Positions 1-9,759 of a DNA stretch of 21,163 nucleotides are shown in pieces. The stretch is from Tubiluchus corallicola (lineage: Eukaryota; Priapulida; Priapulimorpha; Priapulimorphida; Tubiluchidae), in NCBI GenBank assembly GCA_030141605.1, contig JAQGDQ010001916.1, positions 1 to 21,163 of the forward strand, written 5' to 3'. Under the pieces are notes generated by a model. It made no database searches. It was given only the letters and a program-made list of their open reading frames with translations, and was not told the origin of the DNA. The position numbers and the translations under genes were made by a program. Every line of letters begins with the position of its first letter. The stretch's first letter is position 1.

Positions 1-1004
1 GATGGTATAACCGATCATCACATGTATAAAAGCTCATTTTTTGTGTATTAGAAACCCACAAAAAAATTTAATGTAATCAAATAAAATGCAATAGTTTAGC
101 AAAGACTATACTACTGTGTGACTAACTTTGAAGTGACTAAAGGACTCGACTTTCAATGTCATTGATATTAATTATTTTTTTTGAAATTATTATTATTGTC
201 CTTCATATTTAACGTCATAATGTATTGACATTACAATTCTGTTGCAAGCATTAATCAAATAATTCAAATCCTTTAATGCAAAAACATCCTGCTAGTATTT
301 CTTACTCTGGGAAAAATACTAATATAACTGTGCGAGATAAAATAATCAAAATATAGTCACATTGCCTGTTTCACAGTATTTAAAGTAAATAACGTAGTAT
401 TATGGTTATTAAGTAACTAAATTTCACATGTTAGACTGAAGGATATAACTCACTTCACAGTGTTAAAATTCGTAAGGTTCAATGAAATATAAATTGTGTT
501 CTTGAAAAGATTTAGAATTAATTGAAATTATTTTTCTTGCACTTTATTTTTGATTAATTTTAAATATTTCTAAAATTATTGTTAATATTATAGTGATGCT
601 GTTCAATGCATTGATATTTATATGTTATTTGTTTCATATCTAAGATATGCTCATATACAAAATATATGTAAATAAACATATATATATATATATATATATA
701 TACATTATGCAATATACAATATAGAGTCTTGTGCTTATTTACTGGCTAAGGCACCAAGTAATGTAAAAGTCGTTGCTTGGTTGTATTTAGTAATTAGTAA
801 TTAGTATTTTACTACTTTATTAAATGTATTTAGTAGTTATAAGTAACTATCAAAGCAAACAGTTGTCAAAAGCCCAAAATTGTGATTATTGATTCTTCTA
901 TTCATGAATTATGGCAGTAACTGTCCTCGTGGAGTACCTCATATTTAAGCTTACATAAATTAAAACTGCAGCTAATAACTTGCTACCTCTACTATTTATT
1001 TTAG
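1..1004. other. Non-coding stretch, probably intron of the protease gene
   Basis: No credible coding segment is visible on either strand. The sequence is very AT-rich and holds an (AT)n run at 678-702. It ends in a pyrimidine-rich tract and TTTTAG acceptor directly before the protease exon at 1005, so at least its right part is most simply the preceding intron. The upstream protease exons with His57 and Asp102 are not in the window. Confidence 0.6.
678..702. repeat. (AT)n microsatellite
   Basis: About 12 uninterrupted AT dinucleotides lie within the inferred intron. Nothing ties the run to a function. Confidence 0.9.
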
Positions 1005-1181
1005 GGCGATTCGGGAGGCCCAATGGTCACAGAAGATACCAAAGAGCTCATTGGCATCACATCGTGGCTTGGTCGTGACTGTCAGATTGATGCTGAACCA
1101 AGTGTATACACCCGAGTGACATCATTCAAACAATGGATTGTTAATAAAATTTGTTATCGTTATGATAACAGTGACCTCTAA
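1005..1181 (+). CDS. Last exon of a trypsin-like (S1 family) serine protease, partial
   Basis: The exon starts right after a TTTTAG acceptor and encodes 58 residues plus a TAA stop. It opens with GDSGGP, the S1-family box holding the nucleophilic serine (Ser195 in chymotrypsin numbering). It then has the SW...C strand and the closing VYTRV...WI helix typical of the family C-terminus. Starting an exon at GDSGGP is a common S1 gene structure. The chain ends about 15 residues past the usual WI helix, with one extra Cys in that tail. The usual PGVYTRV is here PSVYTRV, so the position equivalent to Gly226 in the S1 pocket wall is Ser; this could narrow the pocket and shift specificity. The specificity residue 189, His57 and Asp102 are encoded upstream, outside the window. 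The exon looks intact with no sign of decay. Product role (digestive, secreted or clotting-type) cannot be decided from this exon. Confidence 0.9.
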   Translation, partial: GDSGGPMVTEDTKELIGITSWLGRDCQIDAEPSVYTRVTSFKQWIVNKICYRYDNSDL

Positions 1182-1507
1182 AATTTCACTGCACCATATT
1201 ATACCTATTACTAATATAATACTAGAGATCTTACAAAGCCCTGTGACTGTCAAAATTCCAATAGAAATATCTAAGCAGTATCAGCATAGTTGTGCAAACC
1301 AACACTAGGCGACGTCTTTATCAGTGGTGTGTAACTGTTAAGCTTTTGTTAAGTAATCATTACTATCTAACGTGGCTTTATGATGAAATTTTGTGGCCGT
1401 TATATTATGTCAGTATGAAAAGATATTTTACCTTACATTAGTTTATATAATCATAATTACCGTAGTAGACATTACCTGAAAGTACAATGGATCACCGAGC
1501 ATGCACG

Positions 1508-1537
1508 TTCTTCTTCTTCTTCTTCTTCTTCTTCTTC
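1508..1537. repeat. (TTC)10 microsatellite
   Basis: Ten perfect TTC units lie in the presumed 3' untranslated region of the protease transcript. I looked for a neighbouring non-LTR retroelement tail, which can end in (GAA)n, and found none. Confidence 0.9.
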
Positions 1538-1817
1538 AAAGTTTCATTCCGTCTGTTGAAGACATTGTGCATTAGACATAGACGTAACACCTTATATTGT
1601 TTGGCATAACAATAAGAAATTTGCTAGTATTATTAAAACTCCTTTATTTCGACAGAAACAGATGTTATGCCACAGTTAGGTTTTTGTGAAAATTTGAAAA
1701 CTTGGGTTTTCTATAATAATTATGTGGTAGGTATATATTTCTTGTACACATACATACATGTTGCAGTATTGGGTTATGCTTTTTATTATTTAATTATTGT
1801 AAATGTATTTCATGTAA

Positions 1818-1823
1818 AATAAA
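1818..1823 (+). promoter_or_regulatory. Candidate poly(A) signal AATAAA for the protease transcript
   Basis: A canonical AATAAA lies about 640 bases after the protease stop codon, followed by AT-rich sequence. It is the first well-placed hexamer downstream. The hexamer is common by chance at this base composition, so this is a suggestion only. Confidence 0.35.
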
Positions 1824-4783
1824 CAGTTTGCAAAAATATCAAGTTTCTAGTAAAATACGTGATTAGCAAAAAATAACATATCTACAGAACTTTAACTTTG
1901 TAATATTGACTTCATTCACAAGACTCATTTTATTTATATTGCAATGATATAATAATCCATGCATAACTTTTAGTTAGAACAGAATCTTTAAATGAGTTCG
2001 ATAATGTCTAGTTTGATAACTCAGAAAAGAAATAGTTAATGACATTGAATATGGTATCACGTCAATTGTCAGGTGATAATAGATTGGGAGGTAATGATTC
2101 AAAGAGCTGGTACTTCTGATTGCTTACCACAATGAAAATAATGTTTCTCTACTGGTGACTGACATGTTACAGTAAGGAGTAAATAACATAAAGACGATCT
2201 TAGATTATGTAAATTGTCACAATCACAGTCATAGTATAGAAACAGCTATTTTTCTTTGAGGTTCGTTTTATGGTAATTGTCATCATTGTCATCAATATCG
2301 TCATTGCTGTTTGCTAAATTTACCATACTGCTGACGTTGCTTTGGACATAAATGTAACATTAAACTATGGCGTGATTTAAATAAATATCGTTAGAATTTT
2401 ATTTGCTGCTTTCGACTTTCATGTATAAATAAAAACGTCTATAGACAAGCATCAATAAGTCTAGACATTTTGTACTATACTAGAAACTCTTTCTTGAAAT
2501 GCAGCAAATTTAACTTTCATTGTTTAAGCATTACTGTCGTCATTATAATATTCGCTATTGTTAGCTTAATTTGCAGCAATTTCCGGGAGGAAAAAATGAC
2601 AACCAGAACAGCAACAACACAGTATTAGGAGCATAAACTCAGATGTAAAGATTGACAGCAATAATTGAAAAACATATTTTAACAGCATTTCGATTTTTGA
2701 AAATACATAGCAAGAGGATAACGAAGGTAAAAAATCAATATTTGTGTACCACTGCTTATTTTAACAGACATCATTTGCATTAAAGGCTATCAAATTTTAG
2801 TGACTTGCACAACAATACAGGTAAGTGCACAACACACAAACATGTAGTGCATTGGCAGGCTCTATGATCAAACTTAAGACTATGAGGTTGCAGTCTGAAA
2901 TCTAGACAACTCGTCGACCCAAACCAGCGAAAACAATTGTGTAACTGCTTTCATGCGAACATCTTGCTAAAACGCTTTTTAATTGATCTGTTGAGCGGCT
3001 GAGTTTTCCCTTGTTTTGCTTTCAAACTTTCACTGTCTCAAGAACACAGAATAAGTAGCCTGTATGTTATTTCAGAGTCAATTTAAAACAAAAACATTCC
3101 TGTAAATCAAAATATAATTTTCTAACCTCCTTTAAATTCATTTAAATGCATCAAATATAAATTATAATCTGTTTTACTTGTACGAAATCTGTAAATACAA
3201 GTGCTGCAGCAGTTGCTGGAGATTTCAAGCAGGTTATCTGTCCACCCTTCCTCCCGGATGTCACTCATCTGTTTTACGGGTTAATGGGAGGGCTTGTGAA
3301 CTCTCTATTTTGAATGAACTTTGTGAAATTTTTCTACGCTTTGTAAGCGTGACACAGGTGCCTACCTAAACAGCAATAATAAAGTTCATTCAACATTGAG
3401 GGTTTCCAGTAACATTTTCGTAACGGTTAATAGATTAGTCAAGCATTTTGTTCTTGTGCCACTTATTAAAGCAGCCTTAACTCCTTCAAGACGGTAAACT
3501 TTTACTGCATTCTACATGGGTCCATAACAAATTGCTCGCACTAAGCACGATTACGTTATATTTGAAAGTTGTGTTGCTTTTTACTCCCCACATGATGGAT
3601 ATTCATACTCATACAAAATTTTATATTTTCCTCATTCAAAAATTGACTTATAACTAAAATTAAAAAAAGATTTCAGTAACTGCAGTGTTTGTGCTGTAAC
3701 ATTGAAACTTGTTAAATTGGCTAATGCACAAAGATTTACCTATTCAGACACAATACTTTGATACAATTGGTCATCAAAACTCTGCTATTAAAAATGAAAT
3801 GAAGTTAATTTCTTCTTGACAGATCACTTGGTTTTTTCTGGAATATCAGCAGAACACTGCACAGCTTGGGCTGTAGCTTGCAATCGATCAATAAATTAGC
3901 TTTGCACGCTGCTGTAAACTACACAAAGCTACACAACAGGCCTGTATAAGTGCCTGAATAGGGCTTGTTTTTCTTAATTTTACTCAATTAAATCACTTAT
4001 AAATGTTTAAACAAATAGAATTATTGGATAGCTGAGGTTCTTCTAAATAGTTCAGTGCAGGCAAATATAATCATAGAGATCGTTGTTGTGCCATTAATTG
4101 GAGCTCTCTCAGAGGCAGAGTGAGATGATACAGAGGCGTCAAAATTTGCTCCTCTAAATCCGTTACCTGAGTAAAGAATATGAAAAACTATCAACACAAA
4201 ATATCATTTGGGGTTATGCCAAAATACCATACAATATACAAATTTGCAGACTTCTTACCTATATTTCATCTAGATTCTAATGAATAAATAAATTAAATTC
4301 TTGACGTTGTATTTTGTTCATATGCTTGTCGGCAATGATTAATTGTCGACTTATGGATGATTTTGCTATGCAAGCACACTCATGGTCTAAAATATGTAAA
4401 ATAAGATACTTTTATAGTTTAAATTAGCACTTTCTATGCAAACAAAAACTAATTATTTATCAAGCAGATGTGAAAACTCTTAAAATAGAGCATAATTTCA
4501 TTTTCTGAATACTACAAGACATGAAAGAGCAAAAAAATTAAATAGTGAACAAATAAATAAATAAATAGTAAAAAATGAATAATTATATAATTAGTCACCC
4601 AGCTAGCATTATTTGAAATACTTTGCTAGAGAAAGCTGTGAAACGGCGCTTACATTCAAGATGGTATCATGATGTAGCAAAGTATCAAAAAGTTTTCACA
4701 TCTTGAATTTTTGAAGGCTAAACTTTAAGGGAACTTGGGTGGGTTTCAACTGAGATATTGGAAAAAAATAAGTGGCATTTTAC
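1824..4783. other. Gene-poor intergenic or intronic DNA
   Basis: About 3 kb of AT-rich sequence has no supported gene. A 63-codon open frame at 3178-3369 lies in a slightly more GC-rich patch, but it has no recognisable motif or splice context and I do not call it. No RNA gene or clear mobile element is visible. Confidence 0.6.
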
Positions 4784-4858
4784 CTATATCACAGCTATAT
4801 CCTTCATAACCATCATTGCAAATCACAAGCTGTAGATGTTTTTGTTCATCAAATGAGA
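4784..4858 (-). pseudogene. Truncated EGF-like exon remnant, 5' half replaced by minisatellite
   Basis: Read on the - strand, this matches the second half of the neighbouring EGF modules. It has a C-x-D-G-Y-x-G-Y-x-C segment (NDGYEGYSCD) and ends at a GTAAAA donor at the same phase as the other EGF exons. The first half, with Cys1 to Cys4, is missing. At about 4858 the sequence turns directly into the 33-bp tandem array. The region just before the fifth cysteine is also out of frame. It is most simply an EGF exon destroyed by expansion or insertion of the array. It belongs to the same - strand series as 5380-5490, 5616-5726 and 7091-7180. Confidence 0.6.
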
Positions 4859-5287
4859 CTACTTTGCACTTTACTTTATGCTACAAGAGGACTACTTTGC
4901 ACTTTACTTTATGCTACAAGAGGACTACTTTGCACTTTACTCTATGCTATAAGAGGACTACTTTGCACTTTACTCTATGCTATAAGAGGACTACTTTGCA
5001 CTTTACTTTATGCTACAAGAGGACTACTTTGCACTTTACTCTATGCTACAAGAGGACTACTTTGCACTTTACTCTATGCTATAAGAGGACTACTTTGCAC
5101 TTTACTTTATGCTACAAGAGGACTACATTGCACTTTACTCTATGCTACAAGAGGACTACTTTGCACTTTACTTTATGCTACAAGAGGACTACTTTGCACT
5201 TTACTCTATGCTATAAGAGAACTACTTTGCACTTTACTCTATGCTACAAGAGGACTACTTTGCACTTTACTCTATGCTATAAGACGT
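4859..5287. repeat. 33-bp minisatellite, 13 tandem copies
   Basis: Thirteen head-to-tail copies of a 33-bp unit occupy exactly 429 bp with no length change. Variation is concentrated at two C/T positions (TTT/CTC-type and ACA/ATA-type), giving a few recurrent unit types. Single private changes occur in copies 9, 11 and 13. Because 33 is a multiple of 3, two + strand frames stay open across the array. One reads as an 11-residue repeat (LLCTLLYATRG type) and the other as THFTLCYKRTT type. The flanking sequence shows no gene start or splice support, so these frames are most likely by-products of the period. The left edge of the array lies inside an EGF exon remnant. Confidence 0.95.
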
Positions 5288-5379
5288 CTACTTAGTTTAA
5301 CATTTATCCTAAATAAGTAATAATTAGTAATATTAATTATTAATTATAGGTAAGATGCATAATTTGTTAACAATTTTAC

Positions 5380-5490
5380 CTTGACTACAATTATATCCTT
5401 TATAACCAGCTTGGCAAGTACAAGTGTATTTATTCTGTAAGTTATGGCATGTACCATTAACACAAGGGTTTGACTGACATTCATCAATAT
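5380..5490 (-). CDS. Calcium-binding EGF-like module exon, intact
   Basis: This - strand exon of 111 nt is bounded by a TTTTTAG acceptor and a GGTAAAAT donor, phase 1 at both ends, the classic symmetrical arrangement of EGF modules. It encodes one complete module with all six cysteines: [10 protein letters not shown], then NGTC, then CxCxxGYxGxxC. The D-x-D-E start, the Asn in the CHN position and the aromatic before CxC fit a calcium-binding EGF of the Notch, fibropellin or fibrillin type. Such modules act in extracellular adhesion or signalling proteins. Neighbouring - strand copies at 5616-5726 and 7091-7180 suggest a multi-EGF gene running right to left. The neighbours are damaged, so this intact exon may be part of either a living gene with dying exons or a dead gene. 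Confidence 0.8.
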
Positions 5491-5615
5491 CTAAAAACAC
5501 ACAAAAATATCATTTAACATTACTGAAACATCACTGTTTTTGTTCATCAGGCGAACCGTGAATTACCAAGAAAGCTAATGCTGCGGCGTCTGAGAACTTA
5601 ATAATAATGCTTTAC

Positions 5616-5726
5616 CTTCATCACATTTAGTTCCTTGATAGCCGGGATCACAGGTACAATTGTATCTGTTCTGTAGATTATTGCATTAACCATAACGACA
5701 AGGGTTTGATGAACATTCATCAATAT
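5616..5726 (-). pseudogene. EGF-like module exon with an in-frame stop
   Basis: This has the same architecture as the intact exon at 5380-5490: 111 nt, AG acceptor, GTAAAG donor, phase 1/1. It encodes DIDECSSNPC...CNNLQNRYNCTC...GYxGxxC with all six cysteines. A TAA codon (plus-strand 5686-5688) sits between the third and fourth cysteines, where the intact sister exon has Thr (the NGTC motif). Including this exon in an mRNA would truncate the protein. Because EGF exons are symmetrical in phase, splicing could skip it without a frameshift. The close similarity to 5380-5490 points to a fairly recent duplication followed by loss of constraint. Confidence 0.75.
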
Positions 5727-5976
5727 CTAAGAATATAAACACAAAACTCATTGAGGCAATGCAGCACAGAACAGACTGTATTATGTAAAATCCAAATTAG
5801 GATGTTTAACACGTATATTTTATTTAAGCTCTATTAGGAATTTAAACAATCTAGAAAATATTCGTACTCGTTATGATACCTAAGCAAATTTGTGGATAAG
5901 ATACTAGTGAAAGCCAAATTAGAATTTCTAAACTTAGCACTCCAAGACTAATCTTAATAAAAACTGCAAAACCTGC

Positions 5977-6187
5977 CAACATGAGGCATCGCATGGTTTA
6001 TCTGAATACTAAAATGCACAGAGAAGAACAGCAAATTAGAAATCCGGTTATTTTGAATGAAGTTTTTGCATACAGTTGGACATAATCAGTCTGTTTACTC
6101 GCTTGTCTTAAGGATATTTGTTTTCAAAACGGATTTTGTACAGACTGAAAACTGTTGTGCACTCATGTCCATATTCAAAAAGTATCC
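5977..6187. repeat. Direct repeat copy A
   Basis: This shares its start (CAACATGAGGCATCGCATGG) and end (TTGTGCACTCATGTCCATAT) with a second copy at 6420-6546. Copy A is longer by an internal stretch around 6015-6090 that copy B lacks. It probably represents a dispersed repeat family or a local duplication. No terminal inverted repeats were recognised. Confidence 0.75.
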
Positions 6188-6293
6188 TTAAATTTGGCCT
6201 ATCAGAATGTGTAGTCTTAAAAGGGAAAGCAGTTGAACTTAAATTGCAACATTGAAAAAAATTAAGTGGTATATTAGCATTAATTATATTATT

Positions 6294-6294
6294 A

Positions 6295-6336
<42 letters not shown>

Positions 6337-6358
6337 GATATATATATATATAATATAT
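6294..6358. repeat. (AT)n-rich tract
   Basis: An interrupted alternating AT run of about 65 bp lies between the two direct repeat copies. It can form a cruciform in principle. No other meaning is visible. Confidence 0.85.
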
Positions 6359-6419
6359 TATTATATGATAGCAAATTTGTCCATATGGTTGCCTAAAACA
6401 TGTGACATAAAATAAGTGA

Positions 6420-6546
6420 CAACATGAGGCATCGCATGGATTATCTGAACACTAAAAATCAGTTTGTTTACTGCCTCGTTTAAAGGACATTTTGTTTTCA
6501 AACTGGAGAAACTTGTGCACTCATGTCCATATTCAAAAAGGATGCA
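6420..6546. repeat. Direct repeat copy B
   Basis: This is the second, shorter copy of the repeat at 5977-6187, in the same orientation, about 230 bp beyond the end of copy A. Short - strand open frames in both copies share a common peptide (ILFEYGHECT), simply because the DNA is duplicated. Confidence 0.75.
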
Positions 6547-7090
6547 CCCTGTTTTCACACGATATTACCGATAATATTCAATATAAGTCTTTTTCTTTTG
6601 TTCCTTCTTTATTTTCTTTATGCTTGTGTGGTACCGGAACACGTGAGGGAAGTACAATTTGCTCCACAGCCCAAGCAACGTGGTGTTCAGCCATGTGCAT
6701 GACTGAGATAAGAAGCTAGGTAGAAAGCATAAAGTGATAAAGTTTTTGCTTAATAATTGTGCCAGTACACGGCTTTTAAGCAGGTGACAACTGACAACAC
6801 GTACTGTATTGAGCAACAGTACTCTTTCTACCTAACTTTATCAGCTATTTCTTGTTTAGGATTTTATCAAGTTTATCTAATTCGGATACTTATTTGTTTA
6901 AAATTACAATTACAACATTAAAATTACCTTACGTTTGTTTTGTATTAAACAGAATTCAAATAAAATGGCTAAAAAAATTTAACTTTGCAGCACTGCCACT
7001 AATTTTAGCTACGAGCTGCCACTGCTTTGCAAGATTTTAAAAGAGAACAGAGCCAAACTTTAATTACGATACCGGAAAAAATTATTTTAC
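6547..7090. other. Non-coding stretch with a small inverted repeat
   Basis: No supported gene is present. A short inverted repeat pairs TAGGTAGAAAG near 6717-6728 with CTTTCTACCTA near 6825-6835, leaving about 100 bp between. This could be a small hairpin-forming element, but no target duplication was found. Confidence 0.4.
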
Positions 7091-7180
7091 CTTCATGACA
7101 GTTATATCCTACATAGCCGCCATTGCAGTCACAAGTGTATCTACTGACTAGATTGCGAAAAGTGCCACTATAACAAGGTT
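7091..7180 (-). pseudogene. EGF-like exon remnant, damaged 5' end
   Basis: The - strand encodes the latter part of an EGF module: CYSGTF, then YTCDC, NGGYVGYNC and HE, followed by a GGTAAAAT donor at the same position as in the sister exons. The expected DxDEC start is absent, and a base is missing around the NPC motif, so the frame is lost at the 5' side. The fourth cysteine is replaced by Phe (GTF for GTC). It is a third decayed member of the series and marks the rightmost recognisable EGF exon. Confidence 0.6.
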
Positions 7181-8371
7181 ATGTCAAAAAATTCAACATA
7201 ATTAGTAGTATTTTTGTAAAAAAATGGCAGCTTTTACAAATCATGAAAATTTGCATAAATTTAGAGATAATTAACTGCTATTTTATCATATATGGCTAGT
7301 CTTAGTCACGTATAACTAGTAGCAAAAATAAAAGCAGACAAAAAGTTGAAGACGCCATTAATTATGTTGCAAAAACAAGGAAAGATGAAATATTTGCCAT
7401 TTTACAAAATTTGTATTAGGGATATTTGTCTATCAAAACCATGGATGATCGTGTTTCCATACATAAATACTTTGTGATATGATATGTATTATGATAATAA
7501 ACTAGCAGCTTATGACACCTACAGGTAACCTGAAGCAGCTCAGTCCATGGGAACAATCCAAAAATACAAAATAGATAGTCAGACGAATCCTAAAATGAAA
7601 TAAAATGAAAAATGAATTATATAATGGAGGACTGATTGATTCTTATATGAACACTGTAAAAGTCATTTTTGAAGTTGTTGTTCAGTCACTTTGATATGTT
7701 AGAGTTTAGACACAGAGAAGTATGGATAGGAAACAAACATCTACGATAAATATTTGCACTGCACACAACAGAAATATGAATAGAAAGCTGATGCCTGAAC
7801 TTTGAGCAAAACTAGAAAGCAAAAACAGTCAGTAAAACCTGATTCACAGCTAGTATACAGGTATAGAACTTGACCTATGCAGACTTGCACAGGCTTCACA
7901 ACAAACACTAATGTTAGATAGTAAGAGGACCAGTGTGTATGTTGTCACTGGACCATACAATTATACTGAAGGTAAGTCAGCTAGTAGAATGCAACAAGAT
8001 TAACACTAGATGGCAGCGCCTACTAATGTTAGTTTTATTATGAACGAAGTAAAGATTAGCTACCATTTACTCTCGATTCTTGACATACGGATCATGTATA
8101 ATCTGTATGGACTTTCGTTTTTAACGAAATATAATTATTCTTACAGTTTAACAACAAGAAGTTATCTTGTGATTATGCTATAAACTTGACCTTCTCAACA
8201 TTTAGGAGGAAATCCCCCCCCCCCGCTTATAACTTCTGGAATATTCCCACCGTGCCAGGCATGGCAAAAGGAGTGAATAGACGAACAATGATGATGACAT
8301 CCTGTAAAAAAACAAAAGGGAAATGGTCAAAAAACTTAATCATTAATTAACATCAATTATAATTTATACTC
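7181..8371. other. Gene-poor stretch
   Basis: AT-rich DNA with no supported gene. The only simple-sequence feature is an 11-base C run at 8214-8224. Confidence 0.6.
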
Positions 8372-8373
8372 AC

Positions 8374-8456
8374 AAACTTGTGTCGTTCATCATAACGTTT
8401 ACGTCTTTGCCGGGAACACTCCTGTAGATCAAGGAAAACCTCATCATTCTCGTCAA
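8374..8456 (-). CDS. Possible single small exon, unidentified
   Basis: On the - strand an 83-nt stretch is open for 28 codons (VDENDEVFLDL...RRKRYDERHKF). It runs between an AG acceptor and a strong GTGAGT donor. The mix of acidic and basic residues is protein-like, and the donor is the best in this part of the window. No family is recognised. It directly adjoins the left arm of the fold-back element at 8461. It might be an upstream exon of the - strand EGF series or of an unrelated gene. Confidence 0.25.
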
Positions 8457-8460
8457 CTTA

Positions 8461-8570
8461 ATGGCATTAATTAACTTTGTTCACTAGGAGAAAAAGGGGT
8501 TTGCAAAGGGGAAAATTTGCTATCTTTATGAGTAGGTTAGCTGGCATCGTAATAGGAAGGCAAAGTGGTA
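8461..8570 (+). repeat. Left arm of an imperfect fold-back element
   Basis: This is the reverse complement of about 8785-8886 with roughly 80-85 percent identity and a few small gaps. The best block (ACTTTGTTCACTAGGAGAAA and the following AGGGG...TTTGCAAAGGGG) is nearly identical between arms. The arms enclose about 215 bp. The whole unit, about 425 bp, resembles a fold-back or MITE-like element. TCAACT occurs just outside both ends (8453-8458 and 8886-8891) and might be a target duplication. Confidence 0.65.
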
Positions 8571-8784
8571 TGTGAAAGATCTGGGTGAGAAGAAATTTAT
8601 TGGTGAAGTAAATCCAAATTATAATCGTAGCTCTAGAATAAGAATATAGTATAACAGTGCCCTTGAATTAGAGTAGCGATTCTATCTTTCAATTGGTGCA
8701 AAAAAGAAGAACATATTCTTTTCTTTTTTATAGTCCTGATTGCATAGGTGAGTAAATTTCTAATAAACAGAAACTTTCAAATAC

Positions 8785-8886
8785 CCACTTTCCCTTCATA
8801 TTACGACACCAGTTTATCTACTCATAACAAGTTTTCCCCTTTGCAAGCCCCTTTTTCTCCTAGTGAACAAAGTCGATTAAAGCCAT
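8785..8886 (-). repeat. Right arm of the fold-back element
   Basis: This is the reverse-complement partner of 8461-8570. A short + strand open frame crosses this arm. The equivalent strand of the left arm encodes a similar peptide (FSPLQ.PFSPSEQS), so the duplicated DNA may once have been coding, but no family is recognised. Confidence 0.65.
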
Positions 8887-9123
8887 CAACTGCTGACAAG
8901 GTCTTCGCATTTCTAACTGTCTCACTTCCACCTTTGAAGACCCGATCATATGTAAATTATTAGATTCGAAGACGGGATCAGAGTTAGGGTTGCACATTAA
9001 ATCTGTGTGAGTTGCCAGTGAAACAGTCCAGCACCATAAGGTGTACTTTTTCGGCACCTTTCAATTTTTCTGGGAAGAGTCTTTGCCTTTGTCGGCCGAG
9101 CAATCTCCAAGTATGCTCATATT

Positions 9124-9354
9124 TCAGGCGATTGACGTTCTATAAGGAAAAAAGAAAAAAAAAATTCGTGTAATGTCAACCACTTGGCAATCCTTGACTT
9201 CTTGACAGTTGAAGAAGGCTAGTAGGGTCAACCACAGGAAAGTCAACTCATCTCCGACCGCCTCAACACCATGCTCTTTGAATTTGTTGTCTTGGTTGAT
9301 CCAATGAGACAGCTCATTCAGTTCTTGCCGAAATTTCCGTTTCATTTCTGTCAA
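9124..9354 (-). CDS. Hypothetical - strand open frame, unidentified
   Basis: A 76-codon - strand frame begins MTEMKRKFRQELNEL and continues with a plausible amphipathic and hydrophobic mix before ending in a poly-Phe run made by a T-rich tract. A TTTTGACAG acceptor-like sequence lies at its start, so the upper part could be an exon, but no donor is convincing. No domain is recognised. It may be chance. Confidence 0.2.
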   Translation of the reverse strand: MTEMKRKFRQELNELSHWINQDNKFKEHGVEAVGDELTFLWLTLLAFFNCQEVKDCQVVDITRIFFFFFPYRTSIA

Positions 9355-9490
9355 AAGGTAACATTTAGTTAGTTTATTATAATTAACGTGTAATTTATTA
9401 TCTAATTCAGGGAAACCTGATTATCTGATTATAAGGGTTCAGAAAGCAGACACTAGTTTAATGATGCAGTAGGATTGCACATCATAGAAC

Positions 9491-9685
9491 CGGCACCTTT
9501 CGAATCACAGTTCGTGATTCATCTGGGCAGAGGGAATTATATTTCGGTAGGCGGCATTTTGCGCACCAAAATTTCAATTAGTAAAAAACACGTGATCGCA
9601 CATGCAACTTTACCATCGATACACGAAGTAAGGCTTAATGAATATGAACAATTATTTGTGAAAAAAGACCGTATCAATTTTATCA
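9491..9685 (+). pseudogene. PC4/Sub1-like (p15) domain fragment, copy 1
   Basis: This copy encodes FVIHLGRGNYISVG followed by TKISIS and a closing helix-like segment ending in KKDRINFI. The first part follows the PC4/Sub1 single-stranded DNA-binding fold, in which a strand F-x-I-G...R-Y-V-S-V leads to the IDIREY strand and then a helix with a conserved tryptophan region. PC4 proteins bind single-stranded DNA and act in transcription and repair. PC4-like domains also occur in expanded families in some invertebrates. The DNA is clearly duplicated: 10224-10423 is a close copy. Here the loop before the helix has lost a few residues and the frame ends at a TAA soon after, so the copy is broken. 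Assignment rests on motif resemblance only. Confidence 0.45.
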
Positions 9686-9759
9686 ATGAATTTATTTTGT
9701 AATTTCAATGAATATATATATATAAGAACATTTTCTGATCAATGCTTCACATTTACTTG

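Noticed and set aside
1508-1537. (TTC)10 as the tail of a minus-strand non-LTR retroelement like the one at 11270
   Set aside because: The sequence next to it lacks the conserved blocks seen in that element.
3178-3369. 63-codon + strand frame in a slightly GC-richer patch
   Set aside because: No motif, no splice context and no homologue recognised; length is within chance expectation.
4772-5320. 182-codon frame and its 159-codon overlapping partner across the 33-bp array
   Set aside because: Both exist because the period is a multiple of 3; no gene signals flank them.
6108-6816. Several overlapping 65-88 codon frames on both strands
   Set aside because: They fall on the direct repeat, the AT tract and a small inverted repeat. 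The shared peptide reflects duplicated DNA, and no domain is recognisable.
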